DNA from: an uncultured Collinsella sp.
GTDB lineage: Bacteria > Actinomycetota > Coriobacteriia > Coriobacteriales > Coriobacteriaceae
Assembly (NCBI GenBank): GCA_937896835.1
Contig: CALBOJ010000046.1
Span: 1 to 7,492, forward strand
Reading direction: 5' to 3'
DNA: 7,492 nucleotides
A model generated the notes under the pieces. That model was not told the origin of the DNA. It saw only the letters and a program-made list of their open reading frames with translations, and searched no databases. The translations under genes and the position numbers were made by a program. Positions 7,362 to 7,492 of this stretch are shown piece by piece (position 1 is the stretch's first letter; each line of letters begins with the position of its first letter).

Positions 7362-7394
7362 GCGCAGCTCAGCGGCCCCACCTGCGCGTTTTTT
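7362..7394 (+). terminator. Intrinsic terminator, plus strand
   Basis: GCGCAG (7362-7367) and CTGCGC (7382-7387) form a 6-bp stem over a 14-base GC-rich loop, followed by G and six T residues (7389-7394). On the minus strand the stem is followed by AAATGTT, so it functions in one direction only. No confident plus-strand gene precedes it in the window, which implies an unannotated plus-strand transcript. Confidence 0.65.
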
Positions 7395-7492
7395 AGTAAA
7401 CCTTGGCATACTCGGCGAACGGTATGAAGATGCCGGCCAGAGGGTATTGCAAACGGTCGCTCCCGTGGTATGTTTTTGCCCGAATCAAACCG
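7393..7492 (-). CDS. Possible C-terminal end of an upstream gene (partial)
   Basis: A minus-strand frame is open from the window edge to a TAA at 7393-7395, covering 32 codons and ending IFIPFAEYAKVY. About two thirds of third positions are G or C, and the last half reads like normal coding sequence for this genome. The T-tract of the plus-strand terminator overlaps its stop, as expected if two convergent units end together. However, a second minus frame is also open here, and a plus-strand frame starting at ATG 7424 is open to the edge. No family is recognised. Confidence 0.3.
   Translation of the reverse strand, partial: GLIRAKTYHGSDRLQYPLAGIFIPFAEYAKVY

Larger units (their letters stand above)
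7132..7394 (+). ncRNA. Candidate structured small RNA divergent from dnaK
   Basis: Inferred unit of about 260 nt from the plus-strand promoter at 7097-7125 to the terminator at 7362-7394. Helices seen: CTCAAA/TTTGAG plus GCGCA/TGCGC (7152-7182); CCGGAGCC (7231-7238) with GGTTCCGG (7293-7300), one G-U; CGGAACG (7242-7248) with CGTTTTG (7280-7286), two G-U; CTTGGGG/CCCCGAG (7251-7267), one G-U; and GGAAAGCGC (7267-7275) with GCGCTTTCC (7304-7312). Several pairings need G-U wobbles that exist only in the plus-strand RNA. It does not match RNase P, tmRNA, 6S or SRP RNA as I know them. A 37-codon frame (ATG 7215 to TAG 7328) lies within it but lacks a convincing ribosome binding site. The alternative is an intergenic repeat element with no transcript. 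Confidence 0.35.

Overview
The window looks like a chromosomal segment of a high-GC Gram-positive bacterium of the Actinobacteria (Actinomycetota), most likely class Coriobacteriia and probably a Collinsella-like gut species. The reasons are the compact dnaK-grpE-dnaJ-hspR order, which is characteristic of Actinobacteria; strong GC bias at third codon positions, which also creates very long antisense open frames; and the overall protein style. The genus is an inference and was not tested by any search.

All confident genes lie on the minus strand, so the biological order runs from high to low coordinates. At 7001-7492 is a long non-coding stretch holding the presumed dnaK control region and much unexplained dyad structure. 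Then come dnaK (5101-6993), grpE (4256-5098, two bases after dnaK), a class B (zinc-finger-less) dnaJ (3188-4147) and the MerR-family repressor hspR (2699-3115). After another structured intergenic stretch (2322-2698) comes a complete aconitase-family hydratase of unknown substrate (21-2321).

The four heat-shock genes form one functional unit. DnaK is the ATP-driven Hsp70, DnaJ delivers substrate and stimulates ATP hydrolysis, GrpE exchanges nucleotide, and HspR is the presumed feedback repressor of the operon. The classical HspR operator (HAIR, CTTGAGT-N7-ACTCAAG) is not found upstream of dnaK, but six TTGAG/CTCAA half-sites lie within 7152-7333. A GC-rich 12-bp hairpin sits between grpE and dnaJ and could reduce expression of the distal genes.

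The parts least explained by known features are the two intergenic regions. Between about 7097 and 7394 the plus strand shows a plausible promoter, several helices including two mutually exclusive ones, and a clear intrinsic terminator with a six-T tract, yet no convincing plus-strand gene. This is the best candidate for an undescribed small RNA or repeat-derived unit. Between 2477 and 2699 there is a degenerate 27-bp tandem repeat, a 99-bp element closed by a 15-bp helix with internal hairpins, and a further hairpin touching the hspR stop codon. No CRISPR array, tRNA, rRNA or transposase gene was seen.
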